Assembly: GCA_013180625.2 (NCBI GenBank)
Contig: SNVD02013154.1
Span: forward strand, 62,001 to 126,000
Length of the DNA stretch: 64,000 nucleotides
Direction: 5' to 3'
DNA from: Boswellia sacra
Taxonomy: Eukaryota > Streptophyta > Magnoliopsida > Sapindales > Burseraceae
Shown here: positions 38,753-49,249 of the stretch, piece by piece
Layout of the letters: each line of letters starts with the position of its first letter
How positions within the stretch are numbered: position 1 is the first letter of the stretch
Program-made: the position numbers and the translations under genes
Notes under the pieces: model-generated
What the model saw: only the letters and a program-made list of their open reading frames with translations
What the model was told of the DNA's origin: nothing
Database searches by the model: none

Positions 38753-41080
38753 GAGTTTCATCCACGTCGCCCTTTTGCGGCGGCGTTAATACCCGCCGTA
38801 GATTAGTTCCTGCCAACAACGCTTCCATTCCCATATAAGTTAGCCACGTTCCCAACGCAAATGGGTTTTGGATCAAGCCATTTCAATTTCGCCCTACAAA
38901 TCAGATTAACCCTAGAAAGCAATTTCAATCTCATCCGCGTTTCTTCCTCTTCCACTTCCATCTCATTGTATCATCGCATCTCATCTCATCTCATTCGCAT
39001 TTCATTAACAGAGATTCTGGTAACAGAGGTTGTGTTTCTCTTGCAGAGACCATGAAGGTGCTAGTGTAGCAGAGCCACAACATCATGGAGGTGCTAGTGT
39101 AGTATATCAGCATTACTGATTTGAGCAATCAGTTGAAACTCTTGCGTTTGCTGTAGCTCCTCTGCTTTCTGCTCTCTCTTTTTCGTAGATTTATGAGCTA
39201 TTTGGTAATCTACATCATTTGGGCGTTAAATCAATTTACAGGATAATCAATTTGGGTGGTATTTATGCTTTGCAAGTGTTGAAATTTTTGTCTATTTGTT
39301 CGAATGTTATTTTCTTGCTTTTAATTTCTGTTTTTGCTGTTGAATTTTTGTCATGTTGCGCTTAATTTGTTGTATCAGTTATTGAATTTTCTTTTATTTT
39401 CTGATTTTTCACTCATCTCACAAATAGAATTTAAAAATATTTAAATCATAATCTGTTACAGTTGGTACTTAAAGTTGCAAATTCATCCTTCCGTTTATTA
39501 TTGTTAATTTGGTTATCTTGTCGCATATTCCTAATAGCAATACTCGTGTCTAAATTCTTCAAATACAAATAGAAAGTTGTATTGATCTTTTATAGTTTTA
39601 TCCTTATTTTATATTATCCATTAGATGATACAGAACTGAATATGATGATGAAAACTCATTGTTTAGATGCTTCAGCCTATTAATGAGAGCTTAATATGTA
39701 TTTATTAAGTAAGCATGTTATTTAACTTAACCTACCTAGCTGATTCATCATTAATATATGGAGATTGATATACTAGATTAAATACAATAGTTGAAAATGC
39801 TTCTAATTAGACAAGTTTAAAAAAGTCAGCTCTCAAATTCCTTTCCCACTAATTAACACTAATGTAAACCACTAGTTAATGGCTTATATAACAGTTGAAT
39901 TCTTCTCCACTAGTTGTCTTCTCTTCCCTTGAGGACTTCCCTATACTAGAACCGGTTTTTGTGAAATCTAAATGTTTTACTTGAATTTTTATTATTTCTT
40001 AAAGAAATTCTGAGTATAATTAAGTTGCATGATAGATTGCTTGATAGTCTTCTTAGTATACTTTTCACTTCTCTATTCCTTTGATGATATATCATTTTCT
40101 ATACAAAAGTTGTAAGTCTAATATTGCTTGATTATTATAATTCTTTACTGCATTCACTGGGTGATGGATTTTGGCACTTGCCTACTTGAGGCAATTGTAA
40201 AGCTGGCTCTAACTAGTCACAGATTATTGTATTGTGTGGCTTTAACTAGTCATAGATCATGGTCTTTATGATGTGGCTCTGGTTGTGGTTTGAATTCATT
40301 AGGTTTTTGGCTGTTGAAATTCATGCTTACTAGATAGTGTTATTGGTGGATGATATTGTATAAATTCATTGTTTGTTGTTTTCAAAGGTGAGGCTATTCA
40401 TCCACTTGTATTTTTAGTGCTGTTAGATCTATAAAGTAGGCCTGTTCCCATTATGTGCTATAGTTATGTGATTCAAGTCAATCAAGGTTCCTACGTGAAG
40501 CAAGCATTTTGAAAAATTTCCCCTACATAAAATTTGTTTTGTCATATATCTACATAATTGCTTTTATGTATTCATTTGGCCTCTGTTATCATTTATTAAT
40601 GGTCCTCGCAAACATATTTGGTTTTTAAAATGTGTGTAGCACTAATAAGAGAAACTGAAACTGTACATTCATCAAAATACAAAAACCTTTGTTAAATTGA
40701 ATTGTTGTTAGTCTTGTATTATACTTTTAGATCTCTTTTCTTGCAAATAAAATTCTATTCAAATTCAATTCCAATATATCTATTATTTCACATGTTTCAT
40801 GAGCGATCTTATCTTGTAAATTGTAAATTATATATTAATAAGATGTAAATGTATGAATATTACATTGTATACATGTTTAATTGTTTCATGTAAATTGTAT
40901 GTTAATAAGATGTTAAAAACTAAATGACTTGTTTTCTTGTATACTTAGATTAACATTATGTGAATACATATATTTATCCAAATTTTTAAAACAGAAGTAC
41001 TTAAAGAACAATACTTAAAACAGAAGTAGTTAAACAGAGGATCAAATTATGAGAATCAAGCCAAACATAAATTGCTTAAA
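38753..41080. other. CACTA left interior, non-coding
   Basis: A 64-codon frame at 38861-39055 (serine-rich, with ISLYHRISSHLIRIS) lies in a CATCTCAT-rich segment that looks like a leader region, and I do not recognise a protein in it. A short duplicated block (GGTGCTAGTGTAG at about 39057 and 39092) follows. The rest is AT-rich with no supported gene. Confidence 0.6.
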
Positions 41081-41477
41081 CACCCCATAACCAAAATCAA
41101 TTCATCTAAATAGCCCATAATCTAAATTAATAGTCTTAAACACCCATAACCCAAATCAATTCCCATCGACACCCTATAACCTAAATCAATTCACCCAAAC
41201 ACCCTATAACTCAAATCAATCACATAAACAGCCATAACCCAAATCAATTCACATTAACACCCATAGCCCAAATCAATTCATCTGAACACCCCATAATTTA
41301 AATCAGTTGCCTTAAACACCCATAACCCATATCAATTCCCCTAAACATCCTATATCCCAAATCAATTCCCTTGAACACCCTATAACCCAAATCAATTCAC
41401 ATAAACGCCCATAACCTAAATCAATTCACCTAAACACCTTATAACCTAAATCAATAAATCAATTCACCCTATAAACC
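41081..41477. repeat. Minisatellite of about 13 units, 28-31 bp, in the CACTA element
   Basis: The unit resembles CACCCATAACCCAAATCAATTCAC followed by a few variable bases and AAA. Units are imperfect, continuous and without unique spacers. The array lies about 2.3 kb inside the left end. Confidence 0.92.
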
Positions 41478-41831
41478 TTTCTTATACTTTCTTCTCTTGT
41501 TTAGATTAAGGCCTCGTTAAGTAATGAGTTTTAGGATAATATAGGTTTTAAATCTTAGATACCAAGTACTATTGTATCTAAGATTTAATTAGATATGTTA
41601 ATCATTATATTAATTCATGCATTTCACCTTAGACCCATTCAAGAATTATTAATAGAAATATGTTTTTTCATTCTCTTTCTAATCATAGGATGATAATAAA
41701 GATCATAATGTCTAATAATAATTATTGAATTGTCTAGTTGGACAGTTTAAGACTGTATAAGTTTGTATGGTAATTAGTATAGTACCTCAGCTTTTGTTTC
41801 ACTTGATGGATTTTCAGTGGCACTCCTTTGT

Positions 41832-43569
41832 TGACCCAGGTATGGCAACCCAAGAGAGGGGGTGAATTGGGCTTTTATTTATAAAAACGAATTTAGAAAA
41901 CTTTTCTTGAAAGATCAAAATTAGTTCACTCTTTGTTTGAGAATAAAGGTGAAAAAGATGAAATTAGAATTTATCAAAGATGCAATCAAAAGATTAATAA
42001 TAATGAACAATCACAAGTGCAAGTAAATGTAAAGAGGAAAGGGATAGAGAGAGTGCAAACTCGATGTATGTGGTTCGGCAAACCTTGCCTACGTCCACGG
42101 GCTCCTAGCTCCACAAGCTAGGCTTTCCACTAAGTTGTAGAAATCTTTGCAACTTGCTTGATGAACAACCTCACCAAGACTTTTTCTTCCAACCTTTGAT
42201 AACACCACACCAAGAGTTCTTCTTGATGAACATCCTCACCAAGGCAACTTCCTTCAACTCTTGATAACACCATACCAAGAGTTCTTCTTGATGAACAACC
42301 TCACCAAGGCAACTTCCTTCAACTCTTGATAACAACACACCAAGAGTTCTCTCAAGGATAACTTTTTATCCTTTACAAGAAGATCTCACTCTCACCACAA
42401 TACAAGAACAAGGATAATTTTTATAACAAAAGTACAACTCTCTTCAAAGAGTAGATAAAGAATATAAAAGCTCTCTAGACTTGATATTTCTCTTGTTTTT
42501 TGCTTGATAGATGCTTCTCTTGCTCTTAATGAATGCATGGGAGAAGGGCTCCTTTTATAGGCAAATGAGATGAACTTAATCAAGTGAAGACATCAACTCC
42601 AAATTTTCTGCCCACCATAAAAACCATATTTTTTCTGCCATTTTTGTCAATGCTCCGTTTAAAATTTGAAAATATGAAAAACATGAAAGATCTGTACAAT
42701 TGAATAAGCGTTCCAACGCATCAAGAATGAAGTTGTTTGGATATCTCTAGCTCAAGATATGGCCAAAAAACCATTCGATACTCATGTGACTTGATTTTTC
42801 TTCCATGTGTCAGTCTACCGACTTGCATGTGTATTATGTCAGTCTTCTGTTTGAAATTTGAATTTCTTAAAAGAATATGAAATCTGGTCCATTGAATCAT
42901 CTTTCCAATGCCACAATAATCAAGTTATTTGGATATCTCTAACTCAAGATATGGACAAAAAATCATTCAGTGCTCAAATGAGTTGATTTTTCTTCTCTGT
43001 GTCAGTCTACCGAATTGCATATCAATTATGTCAGCCTTCCGTTTGAAATTTGAATTTCTTCAAAACATATGAAATGTGATTCATTAAGTCCTCTTTCCAA
43101 TTCCATAAGAATCAAGTATTTTGATTTTTCTAGCTCAAGATATGTCCAAAAGAGTATTCAGTGCTCATGTCAGCTACTTCCATTTGTCTTTCAACTTGCA
43201 TGATGATTTGGACAACCTTACACTTGAAATTTGAATTTATTTAAAACACATGAAATGTTATAAATTGAGTAAGCTTTCCAAAGCCTCAAGAATCACATTA
43301 TTTGGATATTTTTAGAGAAATATATGACCAATTGATTGAACATTACTCATGTGTCACATTCCTTGAATCAAACCTTGTTCTTAAACTTTGGTGCCTTTAA
43401 CATGTAGTCTTCTCCTTAGCTTCAACACTTCATTTTAATAAGCCTCCTCTTGATTTTACAAATATTTCATTGAATCTTATTCTTGTACATAAATAAACAT
43501 GTTAGTAAATCTCAATTAATCAATGTGTATTGTTATCATCAAAATTATCATGTAGCCTTAGGGCTAACA
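41832..43569 (-). repeat. Copia 3' LTR (left on the plus strand), 1738 bp
   Basis: Plus-strand edges are TGACCCAGG and GGGCTAACA, so TG...CA in element orientation. It holds three units of a roughly 70-bp repeat (42157-42357, CTTGATGAACAACCTCACCAAG) and about four degenerate units of 185-190 bp (42640-43340, TTTGGATATCTCTAGCTCAAGATATG). Confidence 0.93.
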
Positions 43570-43583
43570 ATCTCCCCTTTTTT
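43570..43583 (-). promoter_or_regulatory. Copia polypurine tract
   Basis: On the minus strand AAAAAAGGGGAGAT directly precedes the 3' LTR start (TGTTAGCCC). It is the expected plus-strand priming site. Confidence 0.8.
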
Positions 43584-43918
43584 GATGATGACAAACCATT
43601 GATTGCTTTAAAATATAATCTAAAATCAAGAATGAAAATAAAATCAAGAATAAACAAAAAATGGCACTTGTTATGAATATAAGCAATCCAACTATTTCTT
43701 CCCCTTTTGTTATCATCAAAAAGATGTAATCAAATTAATTACTCCCCCTAAATATATTCTCCCCCTTAACATATGCTACCATTCAAAGATTATCATATAA
43801 AAGCAAAACTAAGACATATCCAACATGCCCAATTCTCTTCTAATTATGAAAAATCTATCTTGATTAAGGGGTTTAGTCATATTTGGGTCTAGGGACTAAT
43901 TCCCAAACTTGATTTCTC

Positions 43919-45487
43919 TCAAATTAGTTCAATTGTTCTAACTTTCGTCATTTTCGGCTTCTTTGAAAGATTTTGGTTCAAATTGAGAGACAAATGCAAA
44001 ATGATTACAAAAGTTTCTAAAAAAAATCTAGTTCTCATACCTTGTGATGGTTCGCCAATAATGAGATCTTTAGAGTGAGCTATTGCATACCTCAATTCCT
44101 TTGGTAATTCTTGGGAAGAATCAATTACTTCCTCAAGCTTTTCTTGTTGAAGTTGTAATTCATCTTGGCTCTTTTTATCAAGTCTTGATTCCTTGATTTG
44201 CTTTTCTATCTCAACAATATCATCATCTAAATTCTTTGAAGAGATCACATTAGTTTCATCAAATTCAACATGCATAGATTCTTCAATAGCAAGAGTCTTT
44301 TTGTTAAAAACTCTATATGCTTTACTATAGTTAGAGTAACCAACAAAAATTTCAACATCGGCTTTTGCATCAAATTTTTCAAGGTTATCCTTTGTATTTA
44401 AAATAAAATATTTACATCCAAAAACTTTAAAAAATCCAATATTGGGTTTTCTTCATTTCCAAAGTTCATAAGGAGTTTCTTTATTAAAGCTCTAATTTGG
44501 ACTCTATTGATTATAAAGCATACGGTATTAACGGCTTCGGCCCAAAAATATTTTGGCAAATTATTTTCAAGTAACATGGTCTTAGCCATTTCTTGGATAG
44601 TCCTATTTTTCCTCTCAACAACACCATTTTGTTGTGGAGTTCTAGGTGAGAAAAAATTATGTTCAAAACCATTTTCATCACGAAGATTTTCAAATACAAC
44701 ATTGTCTACTTCACCACTATGATCACTCCTAATGGACACAATAGAATACCCTTTTTGATTTTGGACTCTTTTGCAAATTTTGAAAAAGCTTGTATGACCT
44801 CATTTTTAGTTTTTAAGAATAATACCCAAGTGAATCTTGAATAATCATCCACAATAACAAAAACATAATACTTTTCACCAAGGCTTTGAGTTCTTGATGG
44901 TCCAAATAAATCCAAATGAAGTAATTATAGAGGTTTATTTGTTGAAATAAATTTCTTTTGTTTAAAAGAAGTTCTCACTTGTTTTCTAAATTGACAAGCA
45001 TCACAAATCTTATCCTTTTCAAATTTTATTTTTGGAAGACCATCAACTAAATCATTTTTAGAAATTTTTGAAATTGTGTCCATGCTAGCATGACTTAGCC
45101 TTCTATGCCATAACCAAGCATCATGATTAACAATGAAACAATTTTCTACATGATCATTAACATCAATATCAATTGTATAAATGTTACCACATCTATTACC
45201 AACAAATAATGTCTTATTGTTACTAACATCCTTAATCACACATCTATTAGGCTCAAAAGTAACAAAATATCCCTTATCACATAATTGACTAATGCTAATC
45301 AAATCATGTTTCAAACCATGAACAAGCAAAACATCTTTAATAATAGGTGAAGAAGGGTTACCAATATCACCATGTTTGATTACCCTTCCTTTGGCATTAT
45401 CACTAAAGGTCACATATCCTCCTTTCTTGATGAATAATCTTGAGAACTTGTAGGCATCTCTGGTCATATGCCTTGAGCATCCACTAT
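43919..45487 (-). pseudogene. pol: Copia pol remnant: protease end, GAG-pre-integrase and integrase, broken by stops
   Basis: Reading down the minus strand, the protease motif YLDSGCSRHMT lies at about 45495-45460, one frame away from gag. The GAG-pre-integrase segment WLWHRRLSHASMD and its CDACQ zinc-binding residues are near 45120-44990. The integrase core is MDLFGPSRTQS near 44915, SDHSGE near 44727 and NGVVERKNR near 44624, holding the Asp-Asp-Glu residues. In-frame stops and frameshifts separate these pieces at about 44925, 44706 and 44400. A linker with MHVEFDETN follows at 44275. No reverse transcriptase is left. Confidence 0.88.
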
Positions 45488-47227
45488 CTAAGTACCACTT
45501 GTGTTTGACACTCCTTTGTTTCTACAATCAACATTTAAAGAGAGACTTTTTGGTACCCAAATGTTCTTGGGTCCTTGAGGGTTAGTTATGGTCCTTTTTG
45601 GAATCCATATTTGTTTCAAATTAGGATTTCTCTTAATGTAACAAGAATGCATTTTGTGTCCTTTTCTTCCACAATAATTACATAAATGATTAAGATTATT
45701 CCTAGAACATGCATGAACAAAATAGTTTTTAAAATACTTTTGATTTTTATGACTTTTATATCCTAACCCTCTTTTATCAAAAACACATCTTTGGTTTTGT
45801 AACATAGAATTCAAATTTTTTGTGCTTTTTGTAAAACTATCAACAATATTTCTTAAGTCATTATTTTCTTTTTTCAAAATAGCATTTTGTTTCTCTAATT
45901 TATCAAAATCCTTTTGTTTTAAAATATCATTTTCAGTTTTTAATAAATGTATTTGACTTTCCAAACTTTCAAAATCTTTTTGCTTTAAAATTTCATTTTC
46001 ATTTTCTAAAACTTCATTTATATCTACCACCTCTTCTAATTGAGATAACATGATTTTTGATTTCTTTTTTAGAGCATTAATTTTTGAATTTTGCTTATCA
46101 ACTTGCACATGTAAATTTTGAAATGTTTCAAGTAATTCATCATATGAAAGTTTAGGATCATAGTTTAGAATAATTACCCCATCTTCACTTAAAGCCATAA
46201 AGAACATGTTTACCACTTCGCAATCTTCTTCTTCGGTGGAGCTAGCTTCACTATCATCCCAATTTGTGGCTTTCATTGCTTTGGATTTCTTGTTTTGACT
46301 CTTAAAGTAAGGACAATCCATCTTTACATGTCCCAGTTTCTTGCACTCATAGCAAATGACTTGATCATTTTTCTTATCTTGCTTTGAGCTTTGCCCTTTG
46401 TACTCCCTTCTAGAATTCTTATTGAATCCTTGGTTTCTTCTAATCATCCTTTTTAGCTTTCTTGTGATGAATGCAAGATCTTCATCATCTCCTTCATCAT
46501 CGGAGTCATCTTTTTCTTTCGTTGAAGATTTGAAAGCGATATTTTTCTTTTTCTTGAAATCTTCTTCATTCTCCTTCAAGGTGATTTCATGAGTCATGAG
46601 AGAACCCATAAGTTCTTCTAATGGTAGTTTGGTGAGGTCCTTTGCTTCTTGAATTGCCGTCACCTTTGGCTCCCAAGATTTTGGTAGACACCTAAGAATC
46701 TTTCTCACCATTTCAACATTAGAATAAGATTTACCAATAGATTTCAAACTATTAATAATATCCGTAAATCTAGTAAACATTTCAGAAATTGATTCATCCG
46801 ATTTCATCTTAAAAAGCTCATAACTATGAACTAGCATACTAATTTTAGATTCTTTAACTTGACTAGTTCCTTCATGAGTTACTTCAAGTGTGTGCCATAT
46901 TTCTTGTGCCGTAGAACAAGTAGATATTCTATTAAACTCATTTCTATCTAGAGCACAATACAACACATTCATAGCTTTAGCATTCAAACTCAATTTCTTT
47001 TTATCATCTTCACTAAACTCTTTAGATTCTTTAAGCATGCATTCCCCATTTTCAATTTTGGTAGGAACAAAATGTCCTTCCAAAACAATAGACCACAAAT
47101 CACAATCAAAAGATTTCAAGAAAATACTCATTCTAGTTTTCCAATAAGAGTAATCACTTCCATTAAAAAATGGAGGTCTAGAGATAGAAAGCCCCTCAAC
47201 ATATGAAGTTGGATTAAAAGTTGCCAT
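45488..47227 (-). CDS. gag: Copia gag polyprotein, open for 579 residues
   Basis: The retrotransposon capsid precursor, which would package element RNA. It starts 41 bp past the primer-binding site. The N-terminal half is a UBN2-type gag domain (PPFFNGSDYSYWKTRM near residue 18, then LKSIGKSYSNVEMVRKILRCLP). Two CCHC zinc knuckles are visible: CYECKKLGHVKMDC near residue 293 and CNYCGRKGHKMHSC near 525. Between them is a long, repetitive Lys/Glu/Asn-rich coiled-coil stretch. The frame is uninterrupted, unlike pol, so gag may be translatable even though the element cannot reverse-transcribe itself. It ends before the protease, where a full Copia element would read through. Confidence 0.9.
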   Translation of the reverse strand: MATFNPTSYVEGLSISRPPFFNGSDYSYWKTRMSIFLKSFDCDLWSIVLEGHFVPTKIENGECMLKESKEFSEDDKKKLSLNAKAMNVLYCALDRNEFNRISTCSTAQEIWHTLEVTHEGTSQVKESKISMLVHSYELFKMKSDESISEMFTRFTDIINSLKSIGKSYSNVEMVRKILRCLPKSWEPKVTAIQEAKDLTKLPLEELMGSLMTHEITLKENEEDFKKKKNIAFKSSTKEKDDSDDEGDDEDLAFITRKLKRMIRRNQGFNKNSRREYKGQSSKQDKKNDQVICYECKKLGHVKMDCPYFKSQNKKSKAMKATNWDDSEASSTEEEDCEVVNMFFMALSEDGVIILNYDPKLSYDELLETFQNLHVQVDKQNSKINALKKKSKIMLSQLEEVVDINEVLENENEILKQKDFESLESQIHLLKTENDILKQKDFDKLEKQNAILKKENNDLRNIVDSFTKSTKNLNSMLQNQRCVFDKRGLGYKSHKNQKYFKNYFVHACSRNNLNHLCNYCGRKGHKMHSCYIKRNPNLKQIWIPKRTITNPQGPKNIWVPKSLSLNVDCRNKGVSNTSGT

Positions 47228-47267
47228 AGCTCAAAATCGGTTAAGATTTAAAAAATTGAGCAACCTT

Positions 47268-47279
47268 GCTCTGATACCA
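47268..47279 (-). promoter_or_regulatory. Copia primer-binding site for tRNA-iMet
   Basis: TGGTATCAGAGC on the minus strand, five bases from the 5' LTR edge at 47285. This is the standard initiator-Met site of plant Copia elements. Confidence 0.9.
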
Positions 47280-47284
47280 CTTGC

Positions 47285-48949
47285 TGACCCAGGTATGGCA
47301 ACCCAAGAGGGGGGGTGAATTGGGCTTTTATTTATAAAAACGAATTTAGAAAACTTTTCTTGAAAGATCAAAATTTTTTCACTCTTTCTTTGAGAATAAA
47401 GGTGAAGAAGATGAAATTAGAATTTATCAAAGATGCAATCAAAAGATTAATAATAATGAACAATCACAAGTGCAAGTAAATGTAAAGAGGAAAGGAATAG
47501 AGAGACTGCAAACTCGATGTACGTGGTTTGACAAACCTTGTCGGGCTCCTATCTCCACAAGCTAGGCTTTCCACTAAGTTGTAGAAATCTTTACAACTTG
47601 CTTGATGAACAACCTCACCAAGACTTTTTCTTCCAACCCTTGATAACACCACACCAAGAGTTCTTCTTGATGAACAACCTCACCAAGGCAACTTCCTTCA
47701 ACTCTTGATAGCAACACACCAAGAGTTCTCTCAAGGATAACTTTTTATCCTTTACAAGAAGATCTCACTCTCACCACAATACAAGAACAAGGATAATTTT
47801 TACAACAAAAGTACAACTCTCTTCAAAGAGTAGATAAAGAATATAAAAGCTCTCTAGACTTGATATTTCTCTTGTTTTTTGCTTGATAGATGTTTCTCTT
47901 GCTCTTAATGAATGCATGAGAGAAGGGCTCCTTTTATAGGCAAATGAGATGAACTTAATCAAGTGAAGGCACCAACTCCAAATTTTCTGCCCACCATAAA
48001 AACCGTAATTTTGTCTGTCATTTTTGTCAATGCTCCATTTAAAATTTGAAAATATGCAAAACATGAAAATCTGGACAATTGACTAAGCGTTCTAACGCAT
48101 CAAGAATCAAGTCGTTTGGATATCTCTAGCTCAAGATATGGCCAAAACATCATTCGGTAGTCATGTGACCTGATTTTTTTTCCATGTGTCAGTCTACCAA
48201 TTTGCATGTGTATTATGTCGGCCTTCTGTTTGAAATTTGAATTTCTTAAAAGAATATGAAATCTGGTCCATTGAATCATCTTTCCAATGCCATAAGAATC
48301 AAGTCATTTGGATATCTCTAACTCAAGACATGGATAAAACATCGTTCGATGCTCAAATGAGTTGATTTTTCTTCTCTGTGTTAGTCCACCGAATTGCATA
48401 TCAATTATGTCAGCCTTCTGTTTGAAATTTGAATTTCTTCAAAACATATGAAATGTGATTCATTAAGTCTTCTTTCCAATGCCATAAGAATCAAGTCATT
48501 TTGATTTTTCTAGCTCAAGATATGTCTAAAAGAGTATTTGGTGCTCATGTCAGCTACTTTCCATTTGTCTTTCAACTTGCATGATGATTTGGACAACCTT
48601 ACACTTGAAATTTGAATTTCTTTAAAACATATGAAATGTTATAAATTGAGTAACCTTTCCAAAGCCTCAAGAATCACATTATTTGGATATTTTTAGAGAA
48701 ATATATAACCAATTGATTGAACATTACTCATGTGTCACATTTCTTGAATCAAACCTTGTTCTTAAACTTTGGTGCCTTTAACATGTAGTCTTCTCCTTAG
48801 CTTCAACACTTCATTTTAATAAGCCTCTTCTTGATTTTACAATTATTTCAATGATCTTACTCTTGCACATAAATAAACATGTTAGTAAATCTCAATTAAT
48901 CAATGTGTATTGTTATCATCAAAATTATCATGTAGCCTTAGGGCTAACA
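47285..48949 (-). repeat. Copia 5' LTR (right on the plus strand), 1665 bp
   Basis: Same edges as the left LTR. It is 73 bp shorter, which equals one unit of the roughly 70-bp internal repeat: two units here (47605-47730) against three in the left LTR. Substitutions between the LTRs are scattered, so the insertion is not very recent. Confidence 0.93.
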
Positions 48950-49249
48950 TCCTTTTGTTCTCTGGGTACATATTAGATGAATGTGGTGTTTCATAACATC
49001 CATAAATCTATCCGTGTACTTAGAAAACTAAAGGGAGATGCTGTCGAAATTTCCATTGAGGTGGAACAAAACTTGAGTACTAATTACCATATATACAAAC
49101 TTATGCATTCTTAAATGGGATAGGACCACCTACCTTTTAGATAATGGTGGAGGGGATAGGCTTCATATTACATATATCTATATAATCATTTGTTATATTA
49201 AGTTATTGAGTTAAATTTATCTTTTTGTAGTGAATTTTCAAACGCATCC

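Larger units (their letters stand above)
41832..48949 (-). mobile_element. Ty1/copia LTR retrotransposon nested in the CACTA element, reverse transcriptase deleted
   Basis: The two LTRs are in direct orientation and the coding order on the minus strand is gag, protease, integrase, which identifies the Copia superfamily. The primer-binding site matches initiator tRNA-Met and a polypurine tract precedes the 3' LTR. Reverse transcriptase and RNase H are missing: just after the integrase remnant the start of that domain (WELVPRP) is seen near 43889-43909, then the sequence jumps to 3' non-coding DNA. It is non-autonomous. The flanks read TCCTTTGT on the left and TCCTTTTGT on the right. Confidence 0.93.

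Noticed and set aside
41081..41477. Regular 30-bp repeats resembling a CRISPR array
   Set aside because: The units are contiguous and imperfect with no unique spacers, there are no cas genes, and the window is plant DNA. It is a minisatellite in a CACTA element.
44507..44844. Plus-strand frames within the Copia pol region
   Set aside because: They are shadows of the integrase remnant, whose motifs are on the minus strand.
47771..48064. 97-residue minus-strand frame, with a similar one at 42392-42583
   Set aside because: Both are the same stretch of the two Copia LTRs, in the U3/leader region; length differs between copies and there is no known domain.
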